Positions 1 through 5,072 of a stretch of DNA of 10,543 nt are shown here, in pieces. The notes under the pieces are model-generated. The model did no database searches and was not told where the DNA came from. It saw only the letters and a program-made list of their open reading frames with translations. The stretch is taken from assembly GCA_005882415.1 (NCBI GenBank), contig VBAE01000042.1, positions 1 to 10,543 of the forward strand. Direction: 5' to 3'. The DNA is from Alphaproteobacteria bacterium. GTDB taxonomy: Bacteria; Pseudomonadota; Alphaproteobacteria; Sphingomonadales; Sphingomonadaceae. How positions within the stretch are numbered: position 1 is the first letter of the stretch; each line of letters opens with the position of its first letter. The translations under genes and the position numbers were made by a program.

Positions 1-77
1 TCAGGAGCGAGGACATGCCGCACGAGCGCACCGTCGAGCGGATCATCGAAGCTCTGATCGAGCGGGAGGCGGGGTGA
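1..77 (+). CDS. aroK: Shikimate kinase, C-terminal end (5' part outside the window)
   Basis: Only the last 24 codons are present, read in the frame that ends with TGA at 75-77. The peptide contains SEDMPHERTVERIIEAL, which resembles the C-terminal helix of alphaproteobacterial shikimate kinases. That enzyme phosphorylates shikimate at the 3-hydroxyl with ATP in the cytoplasmic chorismate pathway. No catalytic motif is visible because the Walker A and shikimate-binding parts lie upstream of the window. The identification rests on this short tail plus its position: the stop overlaps the GTG start of aroB, and aroK-aroB is a common gene order in proteobacteria. The stop/start overlap suggests translational coupling. 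Confidence 0.8.
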   Translation, partial: RSEDMPHERTVERIIEALIEREAG

Positions 78-1180
78 GGGACGTTGAAGTAGGCCTCGAC
101 GAGCGGAGCTACACGATCCGGATCGAAGACGGCCTGCTCGACCGGCGCGAGGCCTTCGAGCCGTTCGCACGCGGCGGGCGAATGGTGGTGGTGGCGGACG
201 ACAGTGTCTGGGCGGCGCAGGGCGCGCGGCTCGCGGCGTCGGGTTTGGACATCGCTCTTATCGAGGTGCCTTCGGGCGAGGCGAGCAAGAGCTGGGACCG
301 CCTGATCTGGCTGGTCGACCGCCTTCTCGAACTCGGCGTCGAACGGAGCGACACCATCCTCGCGTTCGGCGGCGGCATGGTCGGCGACCTGACCGGCTTC
401 GCCGCTTCCATCCTCAACCGCGGCTGCGCCTACGCGCAGGTGCCGACCACCCTACTCGCCCAGGTCGACAGCTCGGTCGGCGGCAAGACCGCGATCAACG
501 TCGCCGCCGGCAAGAACCTTGTCGGCGCCTTCCACCAGCCGAGCGCGGTGCTGATCGACCCCACCACCCTCGACACCCTCCCCGACCGCGAACTGCGCGC
601 CGGTTATGCCGAAGTGGTCAAATACGGCCTCATCGCCGACCCCGCCTTCTTCGCCTGGTGCGAAGCGAACAGCGCCGCTCTCATCGCCGGCGACGCGGCG
701 GCGCGGGCAGAGGCGATCGAGACCTGCGTGAGAATGAAAGCCGCCATCGTCGGCGAGGACGAGCGCGAGACCGGCGGCCGCCGCGCGCTCTTGAACCTGG
801 GCCACACCTTCGGCCACGCGCTGGAGGCCGAGGCGGGCTATTCCGGAGACCTGCTCCACGGCGAGGCGGTGGCGATCGGCATGGTCCTGGCCTTCCGCTT
901 CTCTGTGGAGCGCGGCCTCTGCCCCTCGGCGGATGCGGATCGAGTAGAGGCCCACCTCACCGCCGCCGGCCTCCCCACGCGCCCCGTCCACGGCACCCCA
1001 GCGGCGCTGGTGGGCCACATGACCAAGGACAAGAAGCGCGAAGGCGGCCGAACCGCCTTCATCCTCGCCCGAGGCATCGGCCAGGCCTTCGTCGACAAGG
1101 GCGTGGAGCTTTCAGAGGTCGAGGCGTTCCTCGCGGGCGAAATTCCTCCCCATCGCCAGATGGGGAGGGGGACCACCTGA
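74..1180 (+). CDS. aroB: 3-dehydroquinate synthase
   Basis: Converts 3-deoxy-D-arabino-heptulosonate 7-phosphate to 3-dehydroquinate, the second step of the shikimate pathway, using NAD+ and a divalent metal in the cytoplasm. The 368-residue product has the family landmarks in order: the glycine-rich NAD site AFGGGMVGDLTGF (about 97-109), the PTTLLAQVDSSVGGKTAIN block (about 124-142), and the metal ligands Glu180 (AGYAEVVKYG), His244 (NLGHTFGHALE) and His262 (LLHGEAVAIGM). The start is GTG at 74, which overlaps the aroK stop at 75-77. Length is usual for the family. The last 11 residues (from Pro358) and the stop are encoded by a repeat element rather than by ancestral aroB sequence, so the native C-terminus was probably slightly different. 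This tail lies beyond all catalytic residues. Confidence 0.97.
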   Translation: MRDVEVGLDERSYTIRIEDGLLDRREAFEPFARGGRMVVVADDSVWAAQGARLAASGLDIALIEVPSGEASKSWDRLIWLVDRLLELGVERSDTILAFGGGMVGDLTGFAASILNRGCAYAQVPTTLLAQVDSSVGGKTAINVAAGKNLVGAFHQPSAVLIDPTTLDTLPDRELRAGYAEVVKYGLIADPAFFAWCEANSAALIAGDAAARAEAIETCVRMKAAIVGEDERETGGRRALLNLGHTFGHALEAEAGYSGDLLHGEAVAIGMVLAFRFSVERGLCPSADADRVEAHLTAAGLPTRPVHGTPAALVGHMTKDKKREGGRTAFILARGIGQAFVDKGVELSEVEAFLAGEIPPHRQMGRGTT

Positions 1181-1197
1181 AAGGTGGTGGAGGGGTA
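1145..1197 (+). repeat. Two-hairpin intergenic repeat, copy 1, overlapping the aroB 3' end
   Basis: The element has two consecutive palindromes. The first is CCTCCCCATC (1145-1154), a GCCA loop, then GATGGGGAGG (1159-1168), a perfect 10-bp stem. The second is ACCACCT (1172-1178), a GAA loop, then AGGTGGT (1182-1188), a perfect 7-bp stem, followed by GGAGGGGTA. An inverted second copy lies about 50 bases downstream. The flanks and linker are conserved between the copies while the stem tips differ and stay paired. This resembles the small palindromic (REP-like) repeats scattered through many alphaproteobacterial genomes. The aroB stop lies at the edge of the second stem. There is no T-run, so this is not a classic intrinsic terminator, although it may slow or end transcription. 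Confidence 0.8.
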
Positions 1198-1250
1198 AAA
1201 GGCGCAGGAAGTAGACGCTTCTCGCGCGAACCTGAGGAGTCCGAGCCAGC

Positions 1251-1305
1251 TACCCCTCCACCACACTGCGTGTGGTCCCCCTCCCCCCGCTGCGCGCGGG
1301 GAGGA
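1251..1305 (-). repeat. Two-hairpin intergenic repeat, copy 2, inverted relative to copy 1
   Basis: Read on the - strand this matches copy 1: a CCTCCCC...GGGGAGG hairpin, a GGGGGACCAC linker, a second hairpin and a GTGGTGGAGGGGTA end. On the + strand the stems are ACCACAC (1260-1266) with GTGTGGT (1270-1276) around TGC, and a longer stem whose outer arms are CCTCCCC (1280-1286) and GGGGAGG (1298-1304) with one internal C/C mismatch. Its tip sequences differ from copy 1 but remain paired. It begins two bases downstream of the stop of the Kef-type gene. With copy 1 it fills most of the space between two converging genes, which fits a role in transcript ending or transcript-end protection. Confidence 0.78.
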
Positions 1306-1306
1306 C

Positions 1307-3094
1307 TCAACTCTGCCCCGGCTCTTCGAGCGCATTGTCCGGGCTGAACATATTCTCCTTGAGCGCGTGGAGATCCCCCGACGCCGTCTGGCTGTCCAAC
1401 CGCTTCAGGTCGCGCTCGCGATATTCCGCTTCGACACGGGCCAGTTCCTCGCCGTCGATGCAGAACAAAGACAGCGCCTCGCGGCCCATCATCACCGCCG
1501 ATTCGAACACTTCGCGGACCGTGCATTTGAGGTCGAGGGGAGCGAGCTCCATCAGATGCAGCCGGTCGAAGGCGCGGACGAACACCGCCGCCTGGGGGAA
1601 GGCTTCGAGGATCGGCTCAAGCTTGCGCGCCGTGAGAGTCCGCCCGTCGATGCAGAAGAGCAGCACCTTCGCCTCCGCGGCGCCCGCGATCCGGAGCAGG
1701 TCGAGCCGCGTCCCGTCGCCATAATAGACCTTCGAACCGAACGTCCCCGCCACCTCGATCTGGCTCGGCTTCGAATCGATCAGGGTGACGCCCAGGCCCT
1801 TGGCCATCAGCATCTGGGCCACCGTTTGACCAAAACGCCCGTAGCCGATGACGATGGCCGGCGTGCTGTCCGAATGCTCCGGTCCATCGAGGCCGGCGCC
1901 GGCATTGCGGGTGCTCCGCCGGTCGAGCCAGTCGTTGAGCATCATCAGGAACGGCGTCGACGCCATCGACACGGTTACGATCGCACCGAACAGGCTCGCC
2001 GCCGCCGGCTCGACCAGAAGCGCGCGCTGGGCTGCGGCGAACAGGACGAAGCCGAACTCGCCGCCCTGGCTGAGCAGCAGGCCGAGCTTCAGCGCCTTCC
2101 TGTTCTCCATCCCGAACGCCCGCGCGATTCCGAACAGGAACAGCGCCTTCACCGCGATCAGCGCGATGGCCATTCCGACGACGAAGAAGGGGCGGTCGGT
2201 GATCGCGCCGAGGTCGAGGGTCATCCCAACCGCGAGGAAGAACAGGCCGAGCAGGATCGATCGGAACGGGTCGATGTCCGCCTCGAGCTCGTGCCGGTAG
2301 GGCGAGTCGGCGAGCATCACGCCGGCGATGAAGGCGCCTAAGGCCGTCGAGAGATGGAGCGCCTCCATCACTGCGGCCGAGGCGAGGACGATGAACAGGC
2401 CCGCGACGACGAACAATTCGCGCTCGCTGATCCGGCCGACCAGGCGGAACAGGGGGTTGATCAGGAAGCGGCCGGCGAGGACGAGGCCCGCGATGGCGCC
2501 CACCGTGTAAAGGCCGAGCTGCCACCCCGGCGGCGCAAGCGGGTCCGGCGCTGCGCGGGACAAAGCGGCGATGATCGTGATCAAAGGCACGATCGAGAGG
2601 TCCTGGAACAGCAGGATGGAGAAAGCCCGCTCCCCCGCCCGCGTGTTGATCGAGCCGTCCGCCCTGAGGCTCGGGAGCACCTGCGCGGTCGAGGAGAGCG
2701 CCAGCGGGAGGCCGATGGCGAGCGAGGCGGCAAGGCTGAACCCTGCGGCGAAGTGCACGAGGGCGGCGATCGCGACGCCGCTCAACGCCACCTGCAGCAA
2801 GCCCATTCCGAAAATGTCGCTTCGGAGGCGCCACAGCCGGCTCGGATGGAGCTCCAGCCCGACCAGGAAGAGGAGGAGGACGATCCCGAAATCGGCGATG
2901 TGGAGCATCTCGTCCGGAGCGCTGATCAGGCCGAGGCCGTCCGGCCCGATCAGCGCCCCCGCGACGAGATAGCCGAGCACGGCGCCCAATCCGAGGCGGC
3001 GGAACAGCATCACGAAGAGCAGAGCGGCGCCGAGCATGATGACGCCGTCGCGGAGGACGAGGGCGGTCGCCTGCTGTGCCGCTTCGCCGTCCAT
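1307..3094 (-). CDS. KefB/KefC-type K+/H+ antiporter (CPA2 family, RCK domain)
   Basis: A 595-residue inner-membrane cation:proton antiporter of the CPA2 family with a C-terminal NAD-binding RCK/TrkA-N domain. About 12 hydrophobic segments fill residues 15-390. KefC-like signatures are visible: SILLFQDLSIVP with the conserved transport Asp165, HELEADIDPFRSILLGLFF near 268-286, and SQGGEFGFVLF near 342-352. The Rossmann GxGxxG is VIGYGRFGQ (Gly417, Gly419, Gly422). E. coli KefB and KefC exchange K+ for H+ and are gated by glutathione adducts, protecting against electrophiles. Whether glutathione gates this one cannot be told here, and no KefF/KefG ancillary subunit is nearby. The ATG overlaps the stop of the upstream scaffold-like gene as TGATG, implying coupled translation. 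A YbaL-like assignment is also possible. Confidence 0.9.
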   Translation of the reverse strand: MDGEAAQQATALVLRDGVIMLGAALLFVMLFRRLGLGAVLGYLVAGALIGPDGLGLISAPDEMLHIADFGIVLLLFLVGLELHPSRLWRLRSDIFGMGLLQVALSGVAIAALVHFAAGFSLAASLAIGLPLALSSTAQVLPSLRADGSINTRAGERAFSILLFQDLSIVPLITIIAALSRAAPDPLAPPGWQLGLYTVGAIAGLVLAGRFLINPLFRLVGRISERELFVVAGLFIVLASAAVMEALHLSTALGAFIAGVMLADSPYRHELEADIDPFRSILLGLFFLAVGMTLDLGAITDRPFFVVGMAIALIAVKALFLFGIARAFGMENRKALKLGLLLSQGGEFGFVLFAAAQRALLVEPAAASLFGAIVTVSMASTPFLMMLNDWLDRRSTRNAGAGLDGPEHSDSTPAIVIGYGRFGQTVAQMLMAKGLGVTLIDSKPSQIEVAGTFGSKVYYGDGTRLDLLRIAGAAEAKVLLFCIDGRTLTARKLEPILEAFPQAAVFVRAFDRLHLMELAPLDLKCTVREVFESAVMMGREALSLFCIDGEELARVEAEYRERDLKRLDSQTASGDLHALKENMFSPDNALEEPGQS

Positions 3095-3522
3095 CAGCCC
3101 CCCCGCGCCCGCGCCACAGCCTCGGCCGCGGCGTCGAAAGCGAGCAGGATCGCGGCGTGGCGCGCGGCGTAGGCGCGGGCTGCGGCGAAGATGTCGAGGC
3201 CGGGCCAGTCGCCCGGGCTGTCGGCGCGGCCGGCCAGGTAATCTAAGAGGGTGTCGCGTGCCTGGGCGATCTCGGCGCCGCTGCGTCCGATGGCATGGGC
3301 GCCGAGCAGGGCTGCGGAGGCCTGGCCGAGGGCGCAGGCCTTGACCTCCTGGCCGAGCGCGGTGACCCGCCCCTCCCCGTCCAGCGCGATATCCACCGTG
3401 ACCGCGCTTCCGCAGACCGGGGAGCGCTTCTCGACGGTCGCCTGCGGATGCTCCAGCCGCCCGACATGGGGGATGGAAGCGGCAAGGCGGAGGATGTCGC
3501 GCGTGTAGAGGATGGTCGCCAC
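3094..3522 (-). CDS. IscU/NifU N-terminal-like iron-sulfur scaffold family protein
   Basis: A 142-residue protein resembling the IscU/NifU_N fold (PF01592-like), whose members assemble Fe-S clusters in the cytoplasm. The N-terminus LYTRDILRLAASIPHVGRLE, the SPVCGSAVTVDI block (Cys37) and EVKACALGQASAALLGAHAIG (Cys63) align with the first two IscU cluster cysteines. The third cysteine, which follows a histidine in IscU, is absent: the segment reads ARHAAILLAFDA, with His122 then Ala123. The IscU Asp39 position is serine. It is therefore a divergent paralogue, perhaps not a classical scaffold. I chose the GTG at 3522 because similarity begins there. A longer ATG reading from 3603 would start inside a hairpin and adds an unlike N-terminus. 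Its stop overlaps the ATG of the Kef-type antiporter (TGATG). Confidence 0.85.
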   Translation of the reverse strand: MATILYTRDILRLAASIPHVGRLEHPQATVEKRSPVCGSAVTVDIALDGEGRVTALGQEVKACALGQASAALLGAHAIGRSGAEIAQARDTLLDYLAGRADSPGDWPGLDIFAAARAYAARHAAILLAFDAAAEAVARARGG

Positions 3523-3528
3523 GCCCCG

Positions 3529-3556
3529 CCTATAGGAGCGGGGCGCGGCGAGGCAA
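3529..3556 (-). promoter_or_regulatory. Possible weak promoter for the scaffold-like/antiporter unit
   Basis: On the - strand there is a TTGCCT (3551-3556) and a TATAGG (3529-3534) separated by 16 bases. If used, transcription would begin at or very near the GTG at 3522, giving a nearly leaderless message. The -10 match is partial and the region is GC-rich, so this is only a candidate. Read-through from the upstream hydrolase operon is the alternative. Confidence 0.3.
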
Positions 3557-3576
3557 ACCTGGATTAACGTTGCTCC

Positions 3577-3601
3577 GCTCCTCCCCGGAACGGGGAGGAG
3601 C
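3577..3601 (-). terminator. GC-rich hairpin downstream of the alpha/beta hydrolase
   Basis: A perfect 11-bp inverted repeat, GCTCCTCCCCG (3577-3587) and CGGGGAGGAGC (3591-3601), closes a GAA loop just six bases after the hydrolase stop. There is no T-run, so it may act as a weak or factor-assisted terminator or as a 3'-end stabiliser. Its CCTCCCC...GGGGAGG core is the same as the first hairpin of the repeat pair near aroB, so it may be a solitary half copy of that element. Confidence 0.55.
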
Positions 3602-3607
3602 AAGAGG

Positions 3608-4423
3608 CTAACGCAGGAACCTATCGACCGCCGCCGCGAAAGCGTCGGGCTGGTCGATCATGATGAAGTGGTAGCTGCCGTCGATCCGCTCGAGATAGCC
3701 GGTGCCCGAATCCCAGGCGTAGAGGACGGTCAGCGGAACCGCGACGCGGCCGAGCTCGGGGCGGAGATCGGTGGTCATCAGCTCGTGGACCGAGCGGGCG
3801 ACCACCGATTTGTCGGACGCCGCTCCGGCCTCGACCAGGGCAGCACGCGCGCCTTCCGTCTTGACCAGGCGGGCCAGCACCGCCCCCTGCGACGCCCGCC
3901 CCTGCTCGGGCGTCTGGGCGAGGATCATGTCGCGAAAGGCGTCGGCCTGAGGCTTGACCGAGGCGGGGGTCGCCGAGGGGTCGAACAGCAGGCTGTAGAA
4001 GGGGAGCGAGTCGACCGCCATCACCCGCCCGACCGAGCCCGGGCGCCGCGCCGCAAGCATCAGCGCCGCCTCGCCGCCGAGCGAATGGCCGATCACCGCC
4101 GGCGCCTTCAATTTGTTGGCCGCGATATAGCCGGCGAGCGCGTCGGCGAGCGGAGCGACGATGAGCCCTTCCACATTGCCGCCCACCTTTTCGCCTGCGA
4201 AGCCGCCGACCTGGACCAGGTGGACACGATGGTTCGCCTTGAGCCGATCCGCCGTCCGGTCCCAGACCGAACGCGGCGAGGAAAGGCCGGGGATCAGGAT
4301 CACGTCCGGCCCCTTCCCTTCCACGACCACCGAGAAGCGCGGCTCCGCCGCCTCCGCCCGGGCGAGATGGGTCAGGCCGAAAAGAAGAAGAAAGGCCGCG
4401 GCGAAGATCTTGAGAGGACGCAT
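3608..4423 (-). CDS. Exported alpha/beta-fold hydrolase
   Basis: A 271-residue protein with a signal peptide: a positively charged start (MRPLK), a hydrophobic core (IFAAAFLLLFGLTHL) and an ARA-EA cleavage site near residue 23. It is therefore probably periplasmic. The mature part has the alpha/beta hydrolase pattern: ILIPGLSSP in the oxyanion region, the nucleophile elbow GHSLGGEAA with Ser114, a late Asp in LYAWD (about 238) and a catalytic His in GSYHFIMIDQP (about 252). The substrate cannot be read from sequence; an esterase or lactonase is possible. The Asp-to-His stretch is only about 14 residues, shorter than I would expect, so a small in-frame deletion there is possible. It lies 11 bases after the XRE gene with a strong AAGGAG site, so it is very probably the third gene of that operon. 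Confidence 0.88.
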   Translation of the reverse strand: MRPLKIFAAAFLLLFGLTHLARAEAAEPRFSVVVEGKGPDVILIPGLSSPRSVWDRTADRLKANHRVHLVQVGGFAGEKVGGNVEGLIVAPLADALAGYIAANKLKAPAVIGHSLGGEAALMLAARRPGSVGRVMAVDSLPFYSLLFDPSATPASVKPQADAFRDMILAQTPEQGRASQGAVLARLVKTEGARAALVEAGAASDKSVVARSVHELMTTDLRPELGRVAVPLTVLYAWDSGTGYLERIDGSYHFIMIDQPDAFAAAVDRFLR

Positions 4424-4430
4424 GGTTTTG

Positions 4431-4437
4431 CTCCTTA
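4431..4437 (-). promoter_or_regulatory. Ribosome binding site of the hydrolase, overlapping the XRE stop codon
   Basis: On the - strand the sequence is TAAGGAG. TAA is the stop of the XRE gene and AAGGAG is a near-perfect Shine-Dalgarno site seven bases before the hydrolase ATG (4421-4423). It fixes the hydrolase start and suggests that translation ending on the regulator feeds re-initiation on the hydrolase. Confidence 0.8.
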
Positions 4438-4626
4438 GGAAGGGTCGAAAATCTGTTCGATGGTGAGGCCGAAGAGGGCAGCGATGGTGAAGGCGAGCGG
4501 CAAGCTCGGGTCGTAGCGCCCGTTCTCCAGCGCGTTGACCGTCTGGCGGGAGACGTCGAGCGCCGCGGCGAGGTCGCCCTGGCTCCAGCCGCGCTCGCCG
4601 CGGAGCTCCTTGAGGCGGTTCTTCAC
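4435..4626 (-). CDS. Small XRE-family transcriptional regulator
   Basis: A 63-residue protein that is almost entirely a Cro/CI-type helix-turn-helix domain: RLKELRGERGWSQGDLAAAL, then the recognition helix DVSRQTVNALENGRY (about 25-39) and the C-terminal IAALFGLTIEQIFDP. It resembles the stand-alone small XRE regulators that sit beside membrane-protein genes in many bacteria. The start is GTG at 4626, which overlaps the stop of the upstream membrane-protein gene (GTGA) and indicates coupled translation. Two matching palindromes in the operon promoter are the obvious candidate binding sites, so it probably represses its own operon. No ligand or sensor domain is present. Any signal would have to come from dimer binding, a partner such as the membrane protein, or protein level alone. 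Confidence 0.92.
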   Translation of the reverse strand: MKNRLKELRGERGWSQGDLAAALDVSRQTVNALENGRYDPSLPLAFTIAALFGLTIEQIFDPS

Positions 4627-5000
4627 CGGTAGCGCCTGCGCGCGATCAGCACGCCCAAGAGCCAGCCCACCGCCATTAGCGGCCAGATCATGAAGGCCGA
4701 CTGGCGCGGCGCGCCCGCTTCCTCGGCAAAGCCCCAGCCGAAGGTGAGGAGCGCCGTGAGGAGAAAGGAAATCGCGATCGCGTCGAGCTGGATCCGGCGC
4801 TGCATCTCGTCCAGCCGCCAGATCCCCCGCATCACCGCCCAGGCCGCCACCGCCGCCCCGATCATCGGAGTCAGCGCAAGCGCAATCCGGGCATTGCCGG
4901 TGAGATGGTAAGCGTCGTCGATCAGGTTCGAAGCCACCAGCAGCGCCGCGTAGAGCGCGAGGCCGCCCGTCAATTCAATGATGTAGCGCCGATGCTTCAT
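4623..5000 (-). CDS. Four-helix membrane protein of unknown function, partner of the XRE regulator
   Basis: A 125-residue protein with about four predicted membrane segments: near 8-25 (IELTGGLALYAALLVAS), 38-58 (IALALTPMIGAAVAAWAV), 72-91 (LDAIAISFLLTALLTFGWGF) and 103-120 (FMIWPLMAVGWLLGVLIA), ending in a positive RRRYR tail. A charged loop, RLDEMQRRIQLDA (about 62-74), lies between helices 2 and 3. From memory, similar LDE(L/M)QRRIQL loops occur in small membrane proteins encoded beside XRE genes. The function is unknown; sensing or sequestering the regulator is possible but is inference. The ATG is preceded by AGGAGA six bases upstream. It is the first gene of the XRE operon and its TGA overlaps the regulator start. 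Confidence 0.85.
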   Translation of the reverse strand: MKHRRYIIELTGGLALYAALLVASNLIDDAYHLTGNARIALALTPMIGAAVAAWAVMRGIWRLDEMQRRIQLDAIAISFLLTALLTFGWGFAEEAGAPRQSAFMIWPLMAVGWLLGVLIARRRYR

Positions 5001-5011
5001 GTGCCGTCTCC

Positions 5012-5029
5012 TGTAAAGGGAGTTTTACA
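5012..5029. promoter_or_regulatory. Candidate XRE operator, proximal copy (covers the -10)
   Basis: An 18-bp palindrome, TGTAAA-GGGAGT-TTTACA, with perfect 6-bp arms. On the - strand its left arm is the -10 hexamer TGTAAA. A second copy lies exactly 34 bp further upstream in the same orientation, sharing CCTGT(A/C)AAGGG(A/T)GTTTTACA. This arrangement fits a repressor-binding site for the XRE protein encoded in the operon. Confidence 0.72.
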
Positions 5030-5051
5030 AGAGCAGCGTCATGCCTGTCAA
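5024..5051 (-). promoter_or_regulatory. Promoter of the membrane protein/XRE/hydrolase operon
   Basis: On the - strand there is a consensus -35, TTGACA (complement of 5046-5051), and a -10 TGTAAA (complement of 5024-5029), separated by 16 bases. Initiation would fall near 5017, leaving a leader of about 17 bases that contains the AGGAGA ribosome site. Each hexamer is embedded in one of two palindromic operator-like repeats, so bound repressor would block sigma-70-type polymerase directly. Confidence 0.7.
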
Positions 5052-5063
5052 GGGTGTTTTACA
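5046..5063. promoter_or_regulatory. Candidate XRE operator, distal copy (covers the -35)
   Basis: TGTCAA-GGGTGT-TTTACA is an 18-bp near-palindrome with one arm mismatch relative to the proximal copy. The deviating arm is exactly the part that reads TTGACA on the - strand. The site may therefore be a compromise between operator symmetry and a consensus -35. Confidence 0.68.
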
Positions 5064-5072
5064 TGTGTCCGG

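Noticed and set aside
658..1347. A 229-codon + strand frame over the end of aroB
   Set aside because: It is an Arg/Pro-rich shadow of aroB that also runs through both repeats.
1617..2834. A 405-codon - strand frame inside the antiporter gene
   Set aside because: It is a shifted frame of the antiporter with Arg/Pro-rich composition. The KefC-like motifs lie in the other frame.
1367..3172. Long + strand open frames antisense to the Kef-type gene
   Set aside because: They are rich in Arg/Glu/Gln or low-complexity residues, resemble no family, and are the expected mirror of a GC-rich coding gene.
3523..3603. N-terminal extension of the IscU-like protein from an ATG at 3603
   Set aside because: The added residues lack family similarity and would be encoded by a hairpin. 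GTG at 3522 fits the family start and IscU-like residue numbering.
4435..5000. XRE/membrane-protein pair as a toxin-antitoxin system
   Set aside because: The membrane protein has four long helices and a charged loop, unlike small pore-forming toxins, and the regulator has no antitoxin tail. A regulatory pair is simpler.
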